Source: Pedobacter polaris (GTDB taxonomy: Bacteria; Bacteroidota; Bacteroidia; Sphingobacteriales; Sphingobacteriaceae). From it: a stretch of DNA of 64,000 bases. The position numbers were made by a program, and so were the translations under genes. The number at the start of each line of letters is the position of its first letter. Within the stretch, counting starts at the first letter, position 1. The stretch is taken from the NCBI RefSeq assembly GCF_005116505.1, contig NZ_SWBR01000005.1, positions 124,001 through 188,000 on the forward strand, written 5' to 3'. The notes under the pieces are model-generated. The model worked only from the letters and a program-made list of their open reading frames with translations. It was not told where the DNA came from and made no database searches. Positions 16,555 through 26,607 of this stretch are shown piece after piece.

Positions 16555-17736
16555 ATGATTCCCTTTAAAAACAAAAAAGATCTTGAAAGTATAATTAAAA
16601 ACTATGTTTCTGGTAAGGCAACAGCTGAAGAAATAAAGTTTATTGAAGCCTATTATCAATATTTGGGTAAAGGCAGTGATATTTTAGCTGAAAAAACTAA
16701 GGAAGAGCTAGATGCTTTAGCAACGGAGAATTATAAAACCATTCAAGCTAAAATTACTCAAAGTAAAACAAAACGAAAAATTATTCCATTGTATCGCTAT
16801 GCAGCAGCAGCAGTGGTTTTAATTTCATTGAGCATTGGCGCTTTTTATACTATTACTGTTAATAACAAGAAAACACTTGTTGCTACAAAAGAATTAGCGA
16901 AAAAAAATGACGTTTTGCCAGGAGTAGATAAAGCTATTTTGACTTTGGCAGATGGTTCCCGAATCGTGTTAGATAACCACACCAGTGGAAATATAAGTGA
17001 GAAAGCTGGTGTAACAATTTCTAAAACGGGAGATGGGCAGTTACTTTATAAAATAAATGCTAAATCAGACATCAAATCTGCTGCTATTGCCTACAATACT
17101 ATAGAAACTCCAAAAGGAGGTCAGTATCAAGTTATTTTGCCAGATGGGACTAAAGTTTGGCTAAATGCAGCATCATCTTTAAAGTATCCAGAAATTTTTG
17201 CTGGTAATGAAAGAAAAGTGGAACTAACAGGTGAGGCTTACTTTGAGGTTGCTAAAAATAAAGCACTTCCATTTAGGGTAATGAGCAAAAACCAAGAAAT
17301 AGAAGTTTTGGGGACGCATTTCAATGTAAATACTTATATGGATGACAAATCTATTAAAACGACTTTATTAGAAGGAAGCATCAAAATTAGCAATCAAAAA
17401 TCTGTTAAGATATTGAAGCCTGGTGAGCAAGCTGTAATTCAAAATTATGGTTTAGCAGCTATTAACATATTGGCTAATGTAGATACCGATGATGAAACAG
17501 CTTGGAAAAATGGTCAGTTTAGATTTAATAATGCGAATTTAAAAACCATTCTTAATCAATTAGAAAGATGGTACGACATTAAAATTGATTACAGTACTGT
17601 ACCAGAAAAAAGATATAATGGTATGGTGCCGAGAAAAGCTAAACTTTCTGAAGTATTAAGTATGCTAGAGTTAACAGGAAACATCTCTTTTGAAATATTA
17701 GAAGGAAGAAAATTAAAAGTTTATACTAAAAAATAA
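16555..17736 (+). CDS. FecR family anti-sigma regulator
   Basis: A 393-residue inner-membrane protein that would hold the ECF sigma factor and receive a signal from the SusC STN domain. The cytoplasmic N-terminal part is residues 1-78, a single membrane segment is at about 80-100 (RYAAAAVVLISLSIGAFY), the periplasmic FecR domain is at about 180-285 (PDGTKVWLNAASSLKYP, GEAYFEVAKN, VLGTHFNVNTY), and a DUF4974 domain ends it (FNNANLKTILNQLERWYDI). The ATG at 16555 is preferred to an in-frame TTG at 16507, which would add 16 residues read partly from repeat sequence. Confidence 0.95.
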   Translation: MIPFKNKKDLESIIKNYVSGKATAEEIKFIEAYYQYLGKGSDILAEKTKEELDALATENYKTIQAKITQSKTKRKIIPLYRYAAAAVVLISLSIGAFYTITVNNKKTLVATKELAKKNDVLPGVDKAILTLADGSRIVLDNHTSGNISEKAGVTISKTGDGQLLYKINAKSDIKSAAIAYNTIETPKGGQYQVILPDGTKVWLNAASSLKYPEIFAGNERKVELTGEAYFEVAKNKALPFRVMSKNQEIEVLGTHFNVNTYMDDKSIKTTLLEGSIKISNQKSVKILKPGEQAVIQNYGLAAINILANVDTDDETAWKNGQFRFNNANLKTILNQLERWYDIKIDYSTVPEKRYNGMVPRKAKLSEVLSMLELTGNISFEILEGRKLKVYTKK

Positions 17737-17837
17737 AGATCACCCTATGAAGAAAAATTACTACAAACCAAACCATTGCCATTAGGCATAAAAACTTAAA
17801 CAAACTATTTACCACTTACCTAAACACACAAGAATGT

Positions 17838-20800
17838 ATGAGATTTTACATTAAAAGTGGTGGAACTAAGGCGAATAAGCACTTAGGATTCATTACAAAC
17901 CAACTAAACAAAAAATTAACTAAGGCAATGAAACTTATTGTAATTTTTTTAACTGCTTTTTGCTTGCAAGTAAGTGCTTCAGCATTTTCTCAAAAGATTA
18001 GCATAAGCCAAAAGAACGTGCCATTAGAGCAAGTTTTAAAAGAAATTAAACGCCAAACTGGCTATTTTTTCTTGTACGATTTAGACTTAATTCAACAAAA
18101 GTCTAAACCAGTTACCATTAACGTAAAAAATGCTGATTTAAAAGATGTGCTTGTCACAGTTTTAAAATCTCAACCATTTAGCTACGAGATTAAAGAAAAT
18201 ACTATTTTAATTATGCCTTTAAAAAATGTTGCAAGGGTTGACATAGATGTTAGAGGTAAAATTGTAGATGAGAATGGAATACCAATGCCTGGTGCTTCGG
18301 TTAAGGTTAAAGGTAGGACAGGTGCAGTTGTTAGTGATTCGGATGGTAACTTTGTGTTGCCAAATGTTGATGAAAATGCAACTATTGTTATTTCTTACAT
18401 CGGCTTTGCTGACGTAGAAGTAGCGGCTAAAGCACAAATTGGAACCATTAAGTTGTCTTCAGTTGCCAATGCATTAACAGATGTAGTAATAACTGGTTAT
18501 ACGAGTTACAAGAAAACGCAATCGGCAGCTGCAAGTTCTTTGGTTACAGCTGATAAAATTAATCAAGTTCCAGGTTTAACATTAGATCAAATATTACAAG
18601 GCCGTGTTCCTGGGATGAGCGTAATCTCAACTTCTGGTCAGCCAGGTCAAAGTGCATCAGTTGTAATTAGAGGTATTGGTACTGTGAATGGTGTAAGAGG
18701 TCCATTAATGATTTTAGATGGTGTGCCTATTGAAGCTGGTTATTTTCAAACTATCAATCCCGATGATATCGAATCAGCTACTGTGTTAAAAGATGCATCA
18801 GCTACAGCTTTATATGGCTCAAGAGGTGCGAATGGTGTAATTGTTTATACTACAAAAAAAGGTAAAGCAGGTAAAGTGGCAGTAAGTTATAACTCTCAAT
18901 ACGGTTTTTCTAATTTGAGTAGACCTAACTTTACCATGATGAATACCAATGAGCGTTTACAGTTTGAAGAAGAGATAGGATTAACAGGTGTAAATATTGG
19001 GCCAGGTTGGACTTACTCTCCTAAAAATCCAACTTATGCTGCAGGTACAACAGCAACTCGTGCGCGTGCAGATTTTATTATTGATAGTTTGAGGAACATT
19101 AATACCGACTGGAGAGACATTTTCTTTCAAAAGGGTAAATTTCAAGAACAACAAGTAAGCATAAGTGGTGGCAGTGAAAAATTGCGCTTTTACAATTCTT
19201 TAAATTATTATAATCAAGAAGGCGTTGCTATTAACACTGGACTAAAACGTTATGCTTTGCGTAGTAATTTAGATTTTAATGATGACAAATTCAGCGGTAG
19301 TGTAAATGTGTCGTTAGGTTATTCTCAATCTACTTTTATAAATGGAGAAGGTACTACGAGCGCAGGAACACCAATGTCTGCGGTTTACTATGCATTACCT
19401 TATGAAAAGCCATATGCTTCGGATGGGACTTTGGTGCATCCAGGTATTAGCGGTCAAGCTAAATACAATATTCTTGACCAAAGAGAGGGAACTTTAGCAT
19501 TAGAACGAGTTTTAAATTCAAGTAATAAAACCGATCAATTAAAAGCGATTGTTGGTGGTTCATTTGCGTACCAAATTCTACCCTATTTAAAAGCTACAAC
19601 TAGATTTGGTATCGATTATAGAAATTCATCTGATGAAAACTACATCAATCCTGATTCTTATTACGGATCTAGATCCAATACTAATACTTTAGGCGGAAGA
19701 GGCCGTTTAGATGAAGCTAGTCGTAGAAACTTTGGAATCGTGTCTACAAGTGGATTAACTTTTTCAAAAACATTCAATAGCAAACACGATGTAGAATTCT
19801 CTGCACTTTACGAATATATTTATAACGATTATAAATCATTTGGTTATACTGGTTTTGGTATAGATAGTCGTTTGCCAGAAACACCAGCTGGGATAACAGT
19901 TAATGCAACATTTTTACCTAATCTGTCTGGAGGTAAAACTAGAAATGCAATGGCATCTTTTATGGGGATAGGTCGCTATACTTATGATGGTAAATATACA
20001 TTAACAGGAAGTTACCGATATGATGGTTCTACAACTGTTGTAGAAAAAAATAGATGGCATGGTTTCTATTCTGTAGGTGCAAACTGGAACGCTAAACAAG
20101 AAGATTTTCTTAAAAATGTAGAGCTTATTTCTGATTTGAAAGTGAGAGCAAGCTATGGTACTACAGCAAGTACGTTTGGAGGTAATTTCGATTATCAACA
20201 AGCATATGGTAATACTACTTATGGTGGCAATACAGGTATTCGTGCTACTCAGGCAGGTAATATTGATTATGATTGGGAATATGTAAGTACATTTAATGCA
20301 GGCTTTGATTTAACCCTTTTTAAAAGTAATAGATTGAGATTAGTTGCTGATGTTTATAATAAAATTACTAGCAATATGTTCATCAATCAGCCACCCTCTG
20401 CAGTTGCTGGTTACGCAACTTTACCATTAAGCTCAGGTAAAATGAGAAATAGAGGTATTGAGTTTGATATTAGTGGAGATGTGCTTAAAACAAAAGATTT
20501 TACTTGGACTATAGGTGCAAATGCTGGTTACAATAAAAACATGGTTTTACGTGTAAGTGATGTAACAGATAATTTCCCAGAAGGAGATACACGTATCATT
20601 AAAGTTGGTTTACCTTATGGTACTTACGTAGCTCCTGATTGGGCTGGTGTAAATCCACAAACGGGTGAAGCACAATATTATAATCTAGATGGTAGCATTA
20701 CTACCTTATATAATGCCAATACACAAAACGCAACTAATTCTGGTAGTTTATATCCAACATTTACTGGTGGCTTTAATACAAGTTTCAATTATAAAGGAAT

Positions 20801-21233
20801 TACAGCTTCTGCATTATTTTCCTTTGTGTCTGATGTGATGCGTCATAATAATGAGGATCTTTATAACGAAAACAGAACTTACCGCACTAGTAACCAGTCG
20901 GTAAGAATGTTGTACAACCGTTGGCAAAATCCTGGTGATTCTGAGGACGATGCTATTTTACAGAGATTTGATATCCCAAGAAATTTTACTTCTAAGGACA
21001 TTCAGGATGCTTCTTATTTAAGATTGAGAAATGTTACTATTGGATATACAGTTCCTAAAACCATCTTAGATAAAACCAAATTCATTAAAGGAGTAAAAGT
21101 TTTTGTTCAGGGACAGAACTTATACACTTGGACAAGTTGGAGAGGTTTAGATCCTGAAAACAACGATGTTTTTGGTAGATTCCAATACCCAAATACCAGA
21201 ACATATACCGCAGGAATTAATGTTAACTTTTAA
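17838..21233 (+). CDS. SusC/RagA TonB-dependent outer membrane transporter with STN domain
   Basis: A 1131-residue outer-membrane importer. The N-terminal part has the long leader usual for this subclass, with the hydrophobic signal at about 31-52 (MKLIVIFLTAFCLQVSAS). An STN domain (about 58-125, KISISQKNVPLEQVLKEIKR) signals to FecR, then a carboxypeptidase-regulatory-like domain (about 133-212), the plug (TSYKKTQSAAASSLV to GRVPGMSV, GSRGANGVI), and the beta barrel to the C-terminal strand TYTAGINVNF. It works with the SusD lipoprotein 11 bases downstream. The ATG at 17928 would shorten the leader, but the first ATG fits related proteins. Confidence 0.96.
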   Translation: MRFYIKSGGTKANKHLGFITNQLNKKLTKAMKLIVIFLTAFCLQVSASAFSQKISISQKNVPLEQVLKEIKRQTGYFFLYDLDLIQQKSKPVTINVKNADLKDVLVTVLKSQPFSYEIKENTILIMPLKNVARVDIDVRGKIVDENGIPMPGASVKVKGRTGAVVSDSDGNFVLPNVDENATIVISYIGFADVEVAAKAQIGTIKLSSVANALTDVVITGYTSYKKTQSAAASSLVTADKINQVPGLTLDQILQGRVPGMSVISTSGQPGQSASVVIRGIGTVNGVRGPLMILDGVPIEAGYFQTINPDDIESATVLKDASATALYGSRGANGVIVYTTKKGKAGKVAVSYNSQYGFSNLSRPNFTMMNTNERLQFEEEIGLTGVNIGPGWTYSPKNPTYAAGTTATRARADFIIDSLRNINTDWRDIFFQKGKFQEQQVSISGGSEKLRFYNSLNYYNQEGVAINTGLKRYALRSNLDFNDDKFSGSVNVSLGYSQSTFINGEGTTSAGTPMSAVYYALPYEKPYASDGTLVHPGISGQAKYNILDQREGTLALERVLNSSNKTDQLKAIVGGSFAYQILPYLKATTRFGIDYRNSSDENYINPDSYYGSRSNTNTLGGRGRLDEASRRNFGIVSTSGLTFSKTFNSKHDVEFSALYEYIYNDYKSFGYTGFGIDSRLPETPAGITVNATFLPNLSGGKTRNAMASFMGIGRYTYDGKYTLTGSYRYDGSTTVVEKNRWHGFYSVGANWNAKQEDFLKNVELISDLKVRASYGTTASTFGGNFDYQQAYGNTTYGGNTGIRATQAGNIDYDWEYVSTFNAGFDLTLFKSNRLRLVADVYNKITSNMFINQPPSAVAGYATLPLSSGKMRNRGIEFDISGDVLKTKDFTWTIGANAGYNKNMVLRVSDVTDNFPEGDTRIIKVGLPYGTYVAPDWAGVNPQTGEAQYYNLDGSITTLYNANTQNATNSGSLYPTFTGGFNTSFNYKGITASALFSFVSDVMRHNNEDLYNENRTYRTSNQSVRMLYNRWQNPGDSEDDAILQRFDIPRNFTSKDIQDASYLRLRNVTIGYTVPKTILDKTKFIKGVKVFVQGQNLYTWTSWRGLDPENNDVFGRFQYPNTRTYTAGINVNF

Positions 21234-21244
21234 TAATTACAGTT

Positions 21245-22633
21245 ATGATTAACAAAATATATAAAAAATGCACTGTGTTATTGGCAGTAGTGCTTTTGGC
21301 GACCTCTTGTACTAAACTAGATTTTAAGCCAACTGATTTAATTTTGCCTGAATTGGCATTCAGGAACATTTCAGATATTAACTTGGGCGTTATTGGCGCT
21401 TATGCACCAATTGATTATTCTACATTAAGCTATAGTTCGATCGTTTCTGATGAGGCCATTTACCCACAAGAAAATACTGTGGGTAATAGTGATGCATACA
21501 GATGGCTCTATAATGGTTCTAATGGTTCGGTTACCGGTTTATACTATACCAATTACCAAGCTATAGATCGCGTAAATAGAGTTTTAGAAGCTATGGGTAA
21601 ATTAACCTTTACAGGTACAGATGTTGCATTGGGAGATCGTTACAAAGGTGAATTATTGGCATTAAGGGCATATTTACATTTCGAATTGTTAAGAGCTTAT
21701 GCATCTTCTTACCAGACAGGTGCTTTAGGAGTAACTTATATGACAAAATCGGCTGTGATTTATCCAGCTAGAGAAACTTTTGAAGCTGTAATTTCAAAAG
21801 CTAAAATAGATTTGATTGCAGCTAAAGATTTAATTCCAACAACATTTACAGATAAAACAAGGATTACAAAAACTGCTGTTTCTGCAATTCAAGCCCGTAT
21901 TGCATTATATGAAAAAAACTGGAGCGATGCGATCACTTATTCTACAGAAGTAATTACGGCATTGCCATTAGCTACGAAAGTACAATTTCCAGGTATTTGG
22001 ACAGATGCAAATGATGCTGAAGTAGCTTGGAAACTTAAACGTGTTAGTGGTGATTCTAGAACAGGAGATTTCTATTTTAGACAATCTGGAGGTGTTGTTT
22101 TATATGCACCTTCATTTAAATTAATAGCTGCTTATGATCAAACCAATGACATTAGATTTGTTCCATATATTAAATTTGACAATACACGTACCGGAACAAA
22201 ATCTAAATATTTAGTAAATAAATACATTGGCGGATCTTCAGCTACACCTGGTTTGGCAGATGTAAAACAGTTTAGAACCGGCGAAATGTATTTGATTAGA
22301 GCAGAAGCTAGAGCAGAAACAACCGGCGATGCTGCAGGAGATATAAATACTTTACGTGCTGCAAGAATTAATGGGTATGTAAACGCAACTTTTGCCGATA
22401 AAACTGCATTAATTAATGCTATTTATGAGGAAAGGTATAAAGAATTAGCCTTTGAAGGACATCGCTTTTTTGATTTAAAAAGAAGAAATTTATCAATTGA
22501 GAGAACTCCTGCAGATGTTGCTGCAACTCAGAGTGCGCTTACTTTAACTCCTGCTCAGGCACAATATGCTTTGCCTATTCCGGCAACAGAATTATCTGTT
22601 AATAAAAATATGGTTCAAAATCCTAAATATTAG
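21245..22633 (+). CDS. SusD/RagB surface substrate-binding lipoprotein
   Basis: A 462-residue lid protein of the SusC complex. The lipobox LATSC places the lipidated Cys at residue 22. TPR-like helices occur in the first half (LGDRYKGELLALRAYLHFEL), and the conserved C-terminal segment ERYKELAFEGHRFFDLKRRN is present, followed by the family ending ALPIPATELSVNKNMVQNP. It lies 11 bases after SusC and 55 bases before the first S51 peptidase, on the same strand. Ligand specificity cannot be read from the sequence. Confidence 0.95.
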   Translation: MINKIYKKCTVLLAVVLLATSCTKLDFKPTDLILPELAFRNISDINLGVIGAYAPIDYSTLSYSSIVSDEAIYPQENTVGNSDAYRWLYNGSNGSVTGLYYTNYQAIDRVNRVLEAMGKLTFTGTDVALGDRYKGELLALRAYLHFELLRAYASSYQTGALGVTYMTKSAVIYPARETFEAVISKAKIDLIAAKDLIPTTFTDKTRITKTAVSAIQARIALYEKNWSDAITYSTEVITALPLATKVQFPGIWTDANDAEVAWKLKRVSGDSRTGDFYFRQSGGVVLYAPSFKLIAAYDQTNDIRFVPYIKFDNTRTGTKSKYLVNKYIGGSSATPGLADVKQFRTGEMYLIRAEARAETTGDAAGDINTLRAARINGYVNATFADKTALINAIYEERYKELAFEGHRFFDLKRRNLSIERTPADVAATQSALTLTPAQAQYALPIPATELSVNKNMVQNPKY

Positions 22634-22688
22634 GTAAAGTTTTTGGGGAGGGAATTTCTTCTTCCCCAAAATATTTAAACATACCATT

Positions 22689-23780
22689 ATGAAAAAATCC
22701 CTTCTCATCCTTTTAATATCCTGTTGCATTTCATCCATTAGCTGTGGCAAGTCTGGAGATACAGCTACACCAGTTACACCAACTCCTCCTGTAGTAGTTA
22801 CACCTACACCTAAAAGACCAGGTTCTATTGGTATAATTGGAGATAGCAGTAATGTTGTGAAACCTGTTACCGCAGGTATGGTATTAATGGGTGGTGGTGC
22901 TGATGTTGAGGCTGCGTTTAAATGGATGATTGATAGAAGCGGTGGTGGTGATGTGGTTATTCTTCGTGCAACTGGAACCGATGCCTACAATCCTTTTGTA
23001 AATGGATTAGGAACAGTAAATTCTGTAGAGACATTATTGATCAACTCAAGAGAGTTAGCTAACGATGATATAGTTGCTTATATTATTCGCAATGCAGAAA
23101 TGGTTTTTATTGCTGGTGGCGACCAATCTCATTATATGAATTATTGGCGAGGAACCAAAGTAGAAAAAGCGCTTAATTATTTGTTAACCGAAAAGAAAGC
23201 TCCCGTTGGTGGCACAAGTGCAGGTTGTGCAATTTTGGGTGGTTTATATTATAGCGGTGAAAATGGGAGTGTTACTTCTTCAAATGCTTTGCAAAATCCA
23301 TTTGAAAATACAATTACGCTTTATAATAACGATTTTTTAAAGTCGCCATTTTTACAAAATGTAATTACAGACCAACATTATTTAACCAGAGAGCGTGAAG
23401 GCCGTTCGATGGTTTTTTTAGGAAGAATACTTAAAGATTGGAACATTGCTGCAAAAGGCATTGCTGTAGATGAACGCACAGCAGTTTGTATAGATGCCAC
23501 TGGTAAAGCAAAAGTTTATGGAGATTATTCTGCCACACGACCTTACAGTTATGCCTATTTCCTAATGCCTGATTTAGCTAAAAAACCCGAGCAGTTAATT
23601 GCCAACACTAAAGTAACTTGGAATTACACAGAACAAGCGGTTTCAGTTTATGAAATTCCGGCATCTGTTACTGGTGAAGGTAATTTTAATGTAGCCAACT
23701 TTAATATAACAGATGCAACTGGTGGAAAATCTTATTGGTGGTCTATCAATAATGGTGTATTAATTAAGAAATTACAGTAA
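22689..23780 (+). CDS. Peptidase S51 (cyanophycinase-like) lipoprotein
   Basis: A 363-residue S51 serine peptidase. The lipobox SISC places Cys at residue 19, followed by a Pro/Thr-rich linker (about 24-45), which suits a surface-exposed lipoprotein. The domain has LMGGGADVE near 66-74, AGGDQ at 142-146, the nucleophile Ser at 177 in GGTSAGC, and the DQH segment at 228-230 that supplies the family His. S51 enzymes include cyanophycinase (releases beta-Asp-Arg from cyanophycin) and dipeptidase E. It follows the SusC/SusD pair, so its substrate is probably what the pair imports. The C-terminal 60 residues look like an added beta domain. Confidence 0.88.
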   Translation: MKKSLLILLISCCISSISCGKSGDTATPVTPTPPVVVTPTPKRPGSIGIIGDSSNVVKPVTAGMVLMGGGADVEAAFKWMIDRSGGGDVVILRATGTDAYNPFVNGLGTVNSVETLLINSRELANDDIVAYIIRNAEMVFIAGGDQSHYMNYWRGTKVEKALNYLLTEKKAPVGGTSAGCAILGGLYYSGENGSVTSSNALQNPFENTITLYNNDFLKSPFLQNVITDQHYLTREREGRSMVFLGRILKDWNIAAKGIAVDERTAVCIDATGKAKVYGDYSATRPYSYAYFLMPDLAKKPEQLIANTKVTWNYTEQAVSVYEIPASVTGEGNFNVANFNITDATGGKSYWWSINNGVLIKKLQ

Positions 23781-23788
23781 CAATAATT

Positions 23789-23812
23789 GTCAGTCTGAGC
23801 TTATCGAAGACT
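23789..23812. repeat. Fragment of a dispersed repeat
   Basis: GTCAGTCTGAGCTTATCGAA resembles GTCATCCTGAGCTTGTCGAA at 50397 and the copy at 7542. It lies between the two S51 genes. Confidence 0.6.
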
Positions 23813-23824
23813 AAATAATAAATT

Positions 23825-24664
23825 ATGAAAAAAATACTTTTAATAGCAATCAGTTTTGCATTAACAATTGCGGCTCAAGCTCAAAATACAGCAAAAGGCA
23901 ATTTGTTTATTATTGGTGGCGGAGATCGTTCTGATGAATTAATTAAACAATTGGTTACTACTGCCAATTTTAAAGCCAATGATTATATAATTGTTCTGCC
24001 AATGGCAAGTGAAATTCCAGATACTGGCTTTAAATACATTTCTGCACAACTGAAAAAACAGACCCAACTTAACATCAAGAACTTTAATTTTAGCAAACAT
24101 GATGTTAATGACAAAAAATGGATTGATTCATTAGCGGGAGCGAAGCTGATTTACATTTTAGGTGGCGATCAAAATCGTTTCATGAAAGCAGTTTTAGGAA
24201 CTCCAGTTTATACCGCAATTCATACGGCTTTCCAAAATGGCGCTACCATTGCAGGTACAAGTGCAGGTGCTGCGGTGATGAGTAAATATATGATTACAGG
24301 CAAACAATTATTAGATACCGTTTACAAAGAAACCTTCAATAAACTTTGGGATAAAAACGTAGAGTTTGCCGAAGGGCTAGGTCTACTTCAAAATACAATT
24401 ATAGATCAGCATTTCCTAAAGCGAAACAGGTACAATAGATTGGTCTCTTCTTTAGCTGCACACCCACAAATGATTTGTATTGGGATAGATGAGGGCACTG
24501 CAATCATTGTTCACGGCAATAAAGCAACTGTAGCAGGCGATAGCCAAGTAATTAGATTCGCTAATCCTAAAGAATTAAAAACAACAGCCAAAGGTTTAAT
24601 TAAATTTAATCAGGCCGAGTTTGGCTTGTTTACCGCAGGCGATGTAATTGATATTAAACCTTAA
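23825..24664 (+). CDS. Peptidase S51 (cyanophycinase-like), secreted
   Basis: A 279-residue S51 peptidase with a signal peptide (residues 1-20, ending TIAAQAQ) and no lipobox, so it is probably periplasmic. The motifs are IIGGGDRSDE at 29-38, LGGDQ at 112-116, the nucleophile Ser at 146 in AGTSAGAA, and DQHFL at 194-198. It is a paralogue of the lipoprotein encoded 44 bases upstream. One enzyme at the surface and one in the periplasm would fit stepwise breakdown of an imported polymer. Its stop codon overlaps the convergent lipoprotein gene by four bases. Confidence 0.88.
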   Translation: MKKILLIAISFALTIAAQAQNTAKGNLFIIGGGDRSDELIKQLVTTANFKANDYIIVLPMASEIPDTGFKYISAQLKKQTQLNIKNFNFSKHDVNDKKWIDSLAGAKLIYILGGDQNRFMKAVLGTPVYTAIHTAFQNGATIAGTSAGAAVMSKYMITGKQLLDTVYKETFNKLWDKNVEFAEGLGLLQNTIIDQHFLKRNRYNRLVSSLAAHPQMICIGIDEGTAIIVHGNKATVAGDSQVIRFANPKELKTTAKGLIKFNQAEFGLFTAGDVIDIKP

Positions 24665-25098
24665 AATTTGCTCAACTGATCTTCAACAACAGTTCTAATT
24701 TTAGCTGTGCCAGTACCCACAGTTGTGTCAGAGACCAGCAAGCCAATAGTTGTTACCCTAATGTAACTTATTTTTTGAGTTAAATTAGGTGTGCCAGAAA
24801 ACGTAATATTTTCACCTGTTTCATCAAAATTGTAGGTTCCTGATAAAATTAGCGTATTGTTTCTTCTTTCAAATTTACCATCATCAGTAAAAATTAATGT
24901 ATCTACAGGAGTAGATAATGTGGTATCTATTCTAGTAGTGAATGAATCATATACAGTTCTAATTCTATATTTAAGTGGCCATCTGCCTAAAAAATGCTTC
25001 TGAGCGGCTTCTTTGTCAGTAATTTCTTCCTTTTTGCATGCGTAAAAAGTTAGTGCTGTAATGCCTAAAAGGATAATTGCAATCTTTAAGTTTTTCAT
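24661..25098 (-). CDS. Small lipoprotein, possible lipocalin-like fold
   Basis: A 145-residue predicted lipoprotein: the signal with FYAC places Cys at residue 21. The mature part has a GRWPLKYRI segment and repeated beta-strand text (DTLIFTDDGKFERRNNTLIL, SGTYNFDETGENITFSG), which is the pattern of lipocalin-like Bacteroidota lipoproteins. I do not recognise a specific family. It is convergent with, and overlaps by four bases, the second S51 gene, and it is probably transcribed alone. Confidence 0.75.
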   Translation of the reverse strand: MKNLKIAIILLGITALTFYACKKEEITDKEAAQKHFLGRWPLKYRIRTVYDSFTTRIDTTLSTPVDTLIFTDDGKFERRNNTLILSGTYNFDETGENITFSGTPNLTQKISYIRVTTIGLLVSDTTVGTGTAKIRTVVEDQLSKF

Positions 25099-25237
25099 TC
25101 AGTTAACATTTGTGAAGTAAAGATAAGAATGCTAATGGCCTTTTTTATCTAATTGTGATACTTTTTATACTAAAACTTAAAAAAGAGCAGAACCAAAAAG
25201 AAAATAGTTATATATTTCAGTTTGTAATTGAAAATGA

Positions 25238-26512
25238 ATGAAACACGTATTCTCTAATTTAACTTTTCAAGTTTTAGTAGCCATTTCTTTAGGCATTTTA
25301 GTGGGGGTACTATACCCTGGTTTTGCTTCTTATGCAGAGTTGATTAGTAAAAGTTTCATTAACATGATTAGCATGTTAATTGCCCCGATTATATTTTTTA
25401 CCATTGTTTTAGGGATCGCCCATATGGGTGATATGAAAAAAGTTGGACGTGTAGGTGGCAAGGCTTTACTTTACTTTGAAATTGTAACCACACTGGCTAT
25501 TGTTATTGGTTTAGTTGTAGCTAATGTATTAAAGCCAGGGGTAGGAGTTAATGTGCCAACAGGCGATGTAACAAAAATTGCAACTTATACAGCACAAGCT
25601 GGAGAAATCAATTGGCTAGAATTTATTGCCCACATTATTCCTAAGAATATTTTCGAAGCATTTACCAAAGGAGAAATTTTGCAAATTTTGTTCTTCGCTA
25701 TTTTATTTGGCTATGGCTTAAATAAAATGGGAGAGGCCGGCCATTCTGTAATTAGCACTTTCGATAAAATATCTAAAGTATTGTTTAATATCATGAAAGT
25801 GGTAATGCGTGTAGCGCCAATTGGTGCTTTCGGTGGAATGGCATTTAGCATTGGTAAGTATGGTTTGGGTTCTTTAAAGCCAATGGCGCAATTAATGGGG
25901 TCAGTTTATTTAACCTGTTTCCTCTTTGTTTTTGTGGTTTTAAATGGTATTTGCAGGTATTATAAATTCAGCTTGTGGCAATACCTAAAATATATCCGTC
26001 AAGAGATTTTAATTGTTTTAGGCACATCTTCATCAGAATCTGTTTTGCCAAGTATGATGAAGAAAATGGAAGACATTGGCTGTGATAAATCTGTAGTTGG
26101 TTTGGTTATTCCAACAGGCTATTCATTTAACTTAGATGGAACGGCGATTTACTTAGCAATGGCTGTTATTTTTTTAACGCAAGTTTTTAATATTGATTTA
26201 ACTTTAACACAGCAGATATCTATCATGGCAGTTTTAATGGTTACCTCTAAAGGTGCCGCTGGGGTAACAGGAAGTGGATTTATTGTTTTGGCAAGTACGC
26301 TTACCGCTTTAAAAATTATGCCTGTAGAGCATATTGCTATTTTGCTAGGCGTAGATCGTTTCATGAGCGAAGCAAGAGCAATAACCAATATGATTGGAAA
26401 TGGTATTGCCACTATCGTAATTGCCAAAAGTGAAAATGAATTTGATCAAGAGAAATATTTAAAAGCAATTAGGCCAGCAGCGATTGAGAAAGCTGAGGAG
26501 GAACATTTTTAG
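25238..26512 (+). CDS. Dicarboxylate/amino acid:cation symporter (DAACS family)
   Basis: A 424-residue inner-membrane symporter that imports C4-dicarboxylates or acidic amino acids with protons or sodium. It has about eight hydrophobic segments, the first re-entrant loop with the serine-rich motif TSSSESVLP, the conserved PTGYSFNLDGTAIYLAMAVI, and the second loop around GAAGVTGSGF and MSEARAITNMIGN. These residues bind substrate and cation in GltPh-like proteins. It is monocistronic, next to the S51/SusCD locus. A link to Asp released from that locus is possible but unproven. Confidence 0.93.
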   Translation: MKHVFSNLTFQVLVAISLGILVGVLYPGFASYAELISKSFINMISMLIAPIIFFTIVLGIAHMGDMKKVGRVGGKALLYFEIVTTLAIVIGLVVANVLKPGVGVNVPTGDVTKIATYTAQAGEINWLEFIAHIIPKNIFEAFTKGEILQILFFAILFGYGLNKMGEAGHSVISTFDKISKVLFNIMKVVMRVAPIGAFGGMAFSIGKYGLGSLKPMAQLMGSVYLTCFLFVFVVLNGICRYYKFSLWQYLKYIRQEILIVLGTSSSESVLPSMMKKMEDIGCDKSVVGLVIPTGYSFNLDGTAIYLAMAVIFLTQVFNIDLTLTQQISIMAVLMVTSKGAAGVTGSGFIVLASTLTALKIMPVEHIAILLGVDRFMSEARAITNMIGNGIATIVIAKSENEFDQEKYLKAIRPAAIEKAEEEHF

Positions 26513-26520
26513 TTGATTTT

Positions 26521-26580
26521 ACCACAGAGGTACATAGAAAACATAGAGATAAAATCTTTTCTATGTGCCTATATGGTTTA
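26521..26580. terminator. Hairpin between convergent genes, built from a dispersed element
   Basis: ACATAGAAAA (26532-26541) pairs with TTTTCTATGT (26557-26566). The text ACCACAGAGGTACATAGAAA belongs to a short element of the type seen again at 28277 and 49292. It may end both the symporter gene and the cupin gene. Confidence 0.5.
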
Positions 26581-26607
26581 ATTTTATCTTCCAAACATTC
26601 CTATCAA

